Source: Planctomycetaceae bacterium (GTDB taxonomy: Bacteria; Planctomycetota; MHYJ01; SBBU01). From it: a DNA stretch of 7,521 bases. The position numbers and the translations under genes were made by a program. The stretch covers positions 1 through 7,521 of the forward strand of contig SBBU01000080.1 of the NCBI GenBank assembly GCA_005239585.1, in the 5' to 3' direction. The notes beneath the pieces were generated by a model. That model did not search any database and was not told where the DNA came from. It worked only from the letters and a program-made list of their open reading frames with translations. Position 1 is the stretch's first letter, and each line of letters begins with the position of its first letter. Positions 5,241 to 7,521 of this stretch are shown here, piece by piece.

Positions 5241-6275
5241 ATGAGGCCTCCTTTGTCCAAGTCTGACGTTGTTATTATAGGGGGAGGTATCACTGGCTCT
5301 TCCATACTTGGTTTTTTGGCCGAGTCTGGGGTAAATGTAGTCCTTGTCGAAAAGGAACAATTGGGCTCTGGCTCAAGCGGCAGAAATACCGGTCTTGTAT
5401 GGGTAGGGACAAATTACCACTATAGCACTGCAAAAAAGGTATTTGGAGCGGATCGCGCAAAGACATTGTGGAAATTAACGGTTGAAAACAAAAAATTAAT
5501 AGAGAAGATGACAAAAAAACTGGGTGTTGAATGCGTTAGGTCTGGTCTTTTTGTGTGTGCTTCATCATCTGGTGAAAACAAGGTGCTGGCCGAGTCTGTG
5601 GTCTTGATGAAAGATGAACTGTCGATAAGTTCAAAAAGAAGCGACCTTCCGCGGGAATTGAGGGAAAAGATATCTGATGATTTGCTGTGTTATTATTTTA
5701 AAGATGCACTTTATTTAAACTGCTCGGCGTTTTTCAAGGGGATCAAGTTGAGATATCAGGATAAAATTTTCGAATCTGTGAATGTAAAACGGATTAATGA
5801 TACTGCTGGTGGTTTGAAACTTGTTACTGATCAGGGGGATATAACGTGTGATGCAGTAGTTTTAGCAGTTGATTCTGCATCTCGTATTCTGCACAATTTC
5901 TTTACTGAAGTTGTTTTCCCCGTACGTCAGCAAATGTTTCGCAATAACAAGACGTCTCAGCCGTTAATCATGAATGGCATGAGAATGATCTGTGTCGGTA
6001 ATGGAATCATAAGCTCTGGCAAGAATTCATCTGAGTTTGTAAGTTCGGTTTATCCTTCTGCTAAAAGAGAGCCTGATAGAATTATTGGTTTCTCGTGTGA
6101 TGAGCTGCCAAACGTTGGGCCAATACCGGGGTCTGTTAATATCTTGGCGTGTGCAGGTTATCAGGGATGCGAGCTCAATCTTGCAATAGTTTGCGCCAGG
6201 ATGGTTGCAGATATTATACTGAATGGCAGTACCAAATATCCGATAAAAATGTTTAATATGAGAAGACATACATGA
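5241..6275 (+). CDS. DAO-family FAD-dependent oxidoreductase
   Basis: The 344-residue protein is a flavoenzyme of the D-amino acid oxidase/glycine oxidase/sarcosine oxidase superfamily, which oxidises the C-N bond of amino acids or amines, or related substrates. The N-terminal Rossmann motif is VVIIGGGITGSSILGFL (10-26) with the ribose-binding Glu37, followed by LGSGSSGRNTGLV (41-53), typical of DAO proteins. The C-terminal FAD-binding part reads ELPNVGPIPG (288-297) and ACAGYQGCELNLA (303-315). No membrane segment is evident. It is shorter than most members (about 370-430), with a compact substrate domain, so the substrate cannot be named. ATG 5241 is the first possible start after an in-frame TAA at 5229. 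TTG 5253, six bases after GAGG, is an alternative that keeps the whole fold. It overlaps the next gene by 4 nt (ATGA). Confidence 0.85.
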   Translation: MRPPLSKSDVVIIGGGITGSSILGFLAESGVNVVLVEKEQLGSGSSGRNTGLVWVGTNYHYSTAKKVFGADRAKTLWKLTVENKKLIEKMTKKLGVECVRSGLFVCASSSGENKVLAESVVLMKDELSISSKRSDLPRELREKISDDLLCYYFKDALYLNCSAFFKGIKLRYQDKIFESVNVKRINDTAGGLKLVTDQGDITCDAVVLAVDSASRILHNFFTEVVFPVRQQMFRNNKTSQPLIMNGMRMICVGNGIISSGKNSSEFVSSVYPSAKREPDRIIGFSCDELPNVGPIPGSVNILACAGYQGCELNLAIVCARMVADIILNGSTKYPIKMFNMRRHT

Positions 6276-6643
6276 GAATACAATCTACGGAATTCGAGAA
6301 AATAGTTGAAGAGGCAGTTGCCAGTTTACCTCGACCAATTCAGACCAAGCTTGAAACGGATGGCGTTGCGATAGCAGTTCAGGATCGCCCAAATAAATCC
6401 CAAATAATGGGCATGGAGGAACGCGGCGAAGCGTTGCTTGGGCTTTATGAAGGCGTACCTCTCCCTATGAGACCATATTCGCGCGATGTAATGCCAGATC
6501 GTATTACTTTGTTCAAGGAGCCAATTGAAGAGTTAGCATCAAACAGGGCAGAGATGATCAAGCTAATATGTGAAACAGTTGTCCATGAGGTTGGTCATTA
6601 TCTGGGATTGGATGATGAACAACTCGGACAGATGGGCTTGTAA
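6272..6643 (+). CDS. Zincin-type metallopeptidase family protein
   Basis: This 123-residue protein matches the small bacterial metallopeptidase family with a minimal zincin fold (the Zincin_1/DUF1025 type). The zinc motif HEVGHYLGLDD (105-115) fits HExxHxxGxxD, with His105, His109 and Asp115 as ligands and Glu106 as catalytic base. Upstream, DRITLFKEPIEEL is the usual strand and helix of this family. No signal peptide is visible, so it is presumably cytosolic. Substrates of the family are largely unknown. The ATG overlaps the oxidoreductase stop as ATGA, which suggests translational coupling in one operon. Length and motif position are normal for the family, so it looks intact. Confidence 0.88.
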   Translation: MRIQSTEFEKIVEEAVASLPRPIQTKLETDGVAIAVQDRPNKSQIMGMEERGEALLGLYEGVPLPMRPYSRDVMPDRITLFKEPIEELASNRAEMIKLICETVVHEVGHYLGLDDEQLGQMGL

Positions 6644-6696
6644 CTTGACTAAATTGTCTCCATCTAATATTTAAACAGACCAAGTTCCCAAAAAGA

Positions 6697-6724
6697 TTGA
6701 AATATAGTTTTATTTGAATATGCT
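6697..6724 (+). promoter_or_regulatory. Possible promoter before the M20 amidohydrolase
   Basis: TTGAAA (6697-6702), a 16-bp spacer and TATGCT (6719-6724; four of six -10 bases) would start transcription only a few bases before ATG 6735. No clear Shine-Dalgarno sequence precedes that ATG. The gap to the metallopeptidase gene is 91 bp and AT-rich, with no convincing terminator, so read-through from the upstream operon is equally possible. Confidence 0.25.
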
Positions 6725-6734
6725 CTAAGCCATT

Positions 6735-7521
6735 ATGAATATTAGCCGTGAAGTAAAATCTGTCTGGCCAGATATGGTGAAGGTCAGGAGAGAGATTCAC
6801 ATGCACCCTGAACCGGGATTTCAGGAGAAAAGAACATCTGCACTTGTAGCAAAGATCTTAAAGAAAGGGGGAATCAAATTTCGCAAGATGGCCAAGACAG
6901 GAATTGTCGGGATTATCGAGGGTAAAGGGCGAGGTAAAACAATTCTTTTCCGTGCAGATATGGACGCGCTTCCTGTGCAGGAAGAGAATAATGTCCCCTA
7001 TAAGTCTAGGCGTAATGGATTTATGCACGCGTGCGGTCATGATGGCCATACCGCGACGTTGCTTACTACTAGTTTGGCGCTTTCAAGGATGAGAGACAGA
7101 TTTAACGGCACAGTCAAACTTATGTTTCAGCCGGCTGAAGAGGGTCCGGGCGGGGCGATTCCTATGATGAAAGAGGGTCTTTTAGAGGATCCGCATGTTG
7201 ACATGGCATTTGCACTTCACCTTTGGGATGAGCTGAGAGTAGGGCAACTTGGCGTGAGATCGGGGCCGATCTACGCAGGAGCTGACAAATTCCAAGTAAT
7301 TATAACGGGCCGAGGCGGACATGGAGCTGCCCCGCATAAGACAATAGATCCTGTTGTTGTTAGCGCGAATTTTATTTCTAGTCTGCAGACCATCGTGTCG
7401 AGGAGAATTTCACCAGTCAAGCCCGCTGTAGTCACAATTGGAAAGATCACCGGCGGCACACGTTACAACATAATCCCCGATTCGGTTTATATGGAAGGGA
7501 CTATAAGGGCATTTGAAAAGG
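6735..7521 (+). CDS. M20D-family amidohydrolase (N-acyl-amino acid hydrolase type), 3' end outside window
   Basis: The first 262 codons encode a zinc-dependent amidohydrolase of the hippurate/IAA-amino acid/N-acetyl-diaminopimelate deacetylase group, which splits an acyl group from an amino acid amide. Visible landmarks in order are IHMHPEPGFQE near the N-terminus, RADMDALP (73-80), HACGHDGH (98-105) with metal-binding Cys100 and His102, PAEEG (133-137) with the catalytic and metal-binding Glu pair, His162 in ALHLWD, and GRGGHGAAPH (192-201) opening the dimerisation domain. The remaining third, including the last metal-binding His, lies beyond base 7521. The Cys-containing metal site is typical of M20D and argues against M20A/C peptidases such as DapE or ArgE. 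The substrate cannot be fixed. It lies 91 bp after the metallopeptidase gene on the same strand. Confidence 0.92.
   Translation, partial: MNISREVKSVWPDMVKVRREIHMHPEPGFQEKRTSALVAKILKKGGIKFRKMAKTGIVGIIEGKGRGKTILFRADMDALPVQEENNVPYKSRRNGFMHACGHDGHTATLLTTSLALSRMRDRFNGTVKLMFQPAEEGPGGAIPMMKEGLLEDPHVDMAFALHLWDELRVGQLGVRSGPIYAGADKFQVIITGRGGHGAAPHKTIDPVVVSANFISSLQTIVSRRISPVKPAVVTIGKITGGTRYNIIPDSVYMEGTIRAFEK

Noticed and set aside
5139..5514. Minus-strand open frames across the oxidoreductase start
   Set aside because: They lie opposite the FAD-binding coding sequence and the divergent promoter region; the peptides show no recognisable family.
6642..6686. AACTTG/CAAGTT and GTCT/AGAC inverted repeats as a terminator
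   Set aside because: The stem is interrupted, AT-rich, with a long loop and no T-run, so it is too weak to call.
6558..6806. Minus-strand frame over the metallopeptidase end and M20 start
   Set aside because: It is antisense to two well-supported genes and has no motif.

Overview
The window looks like a bacterial chromosome segment of moderate GC content. It has sigma70-type promoters, compact operons with 4-nt gene overlaps, and some TTG starts. The organism cannot be named from the sequence. A class V (archaeal-type) fructose-1,6-bisphosphate aldolase/phosphatase, an IS4-like element and G+C-rich intergenic hairpins suggest an anaerobic, deep-branching or Desulfobacterota/Nitrospirota/Omnitrophota-like bacterium, but that is only an inference.

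Layout: (1) Bases 2-100 hold a large nested inverted repeat that runs into the stop codon of the fructose-bisphosphate aldolase/phosphatase gene (minus strand, 100-1245), which has a near-ideal sigma70 promoter just upstream. (2) Bases 1334-2639 are an insertion sequence of the IS4 family with imperfect terminal inverted repeats and a 10-11 bp target duplication. Its transposase is broken by an in-frame TAG and a late 1-nt frameshift. The element landed in the loop of a former 11-bp hairpin, which it now splits. (3) Bases 2640-2809 are intergenic and hold further hairpins. (4) A minus-strand two-gene operon (5142 to 2810) encodes a divergent NAD+ synthetase-like protein followed, with a 4-nt overlap, by an atypical NAD kinase. 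(5) From a divergent intergenic region, the plus strand carries a DAO-type FAD oxidoreductase (5241-6275), an overlapping zincin-type metallopeptidase (6272-6643), and the start of an M20D amidohydrolase (6735 to the window end).

How the genes fit together: the minus-strand pair matches the last two steps of NADP synthesis (deamido-NAD to NAD, NAD to NADP). However, the synthetase-like protein has Asn in place of the glutaminase nucleophile Cys, Asp in place of the first Ser of the SGGxDS ATP motif, a changed NKSE region, and a missing segment of about 45 residues near its C-terminus. It is either a neofunctionalised or regulatory paralogue or a decaying enzyme. This is the most unusual coding feature in the window. 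The plus-strand genes (amino-acid-oxidase-like, peptidase-like and N-acyl-amino-acid hydrolase-like) could belong to amino acid or peptide salvage, but the sequence does not fix their substrates.

No tRNA, rRNA, CRISPR array or riboswitch was recognised.
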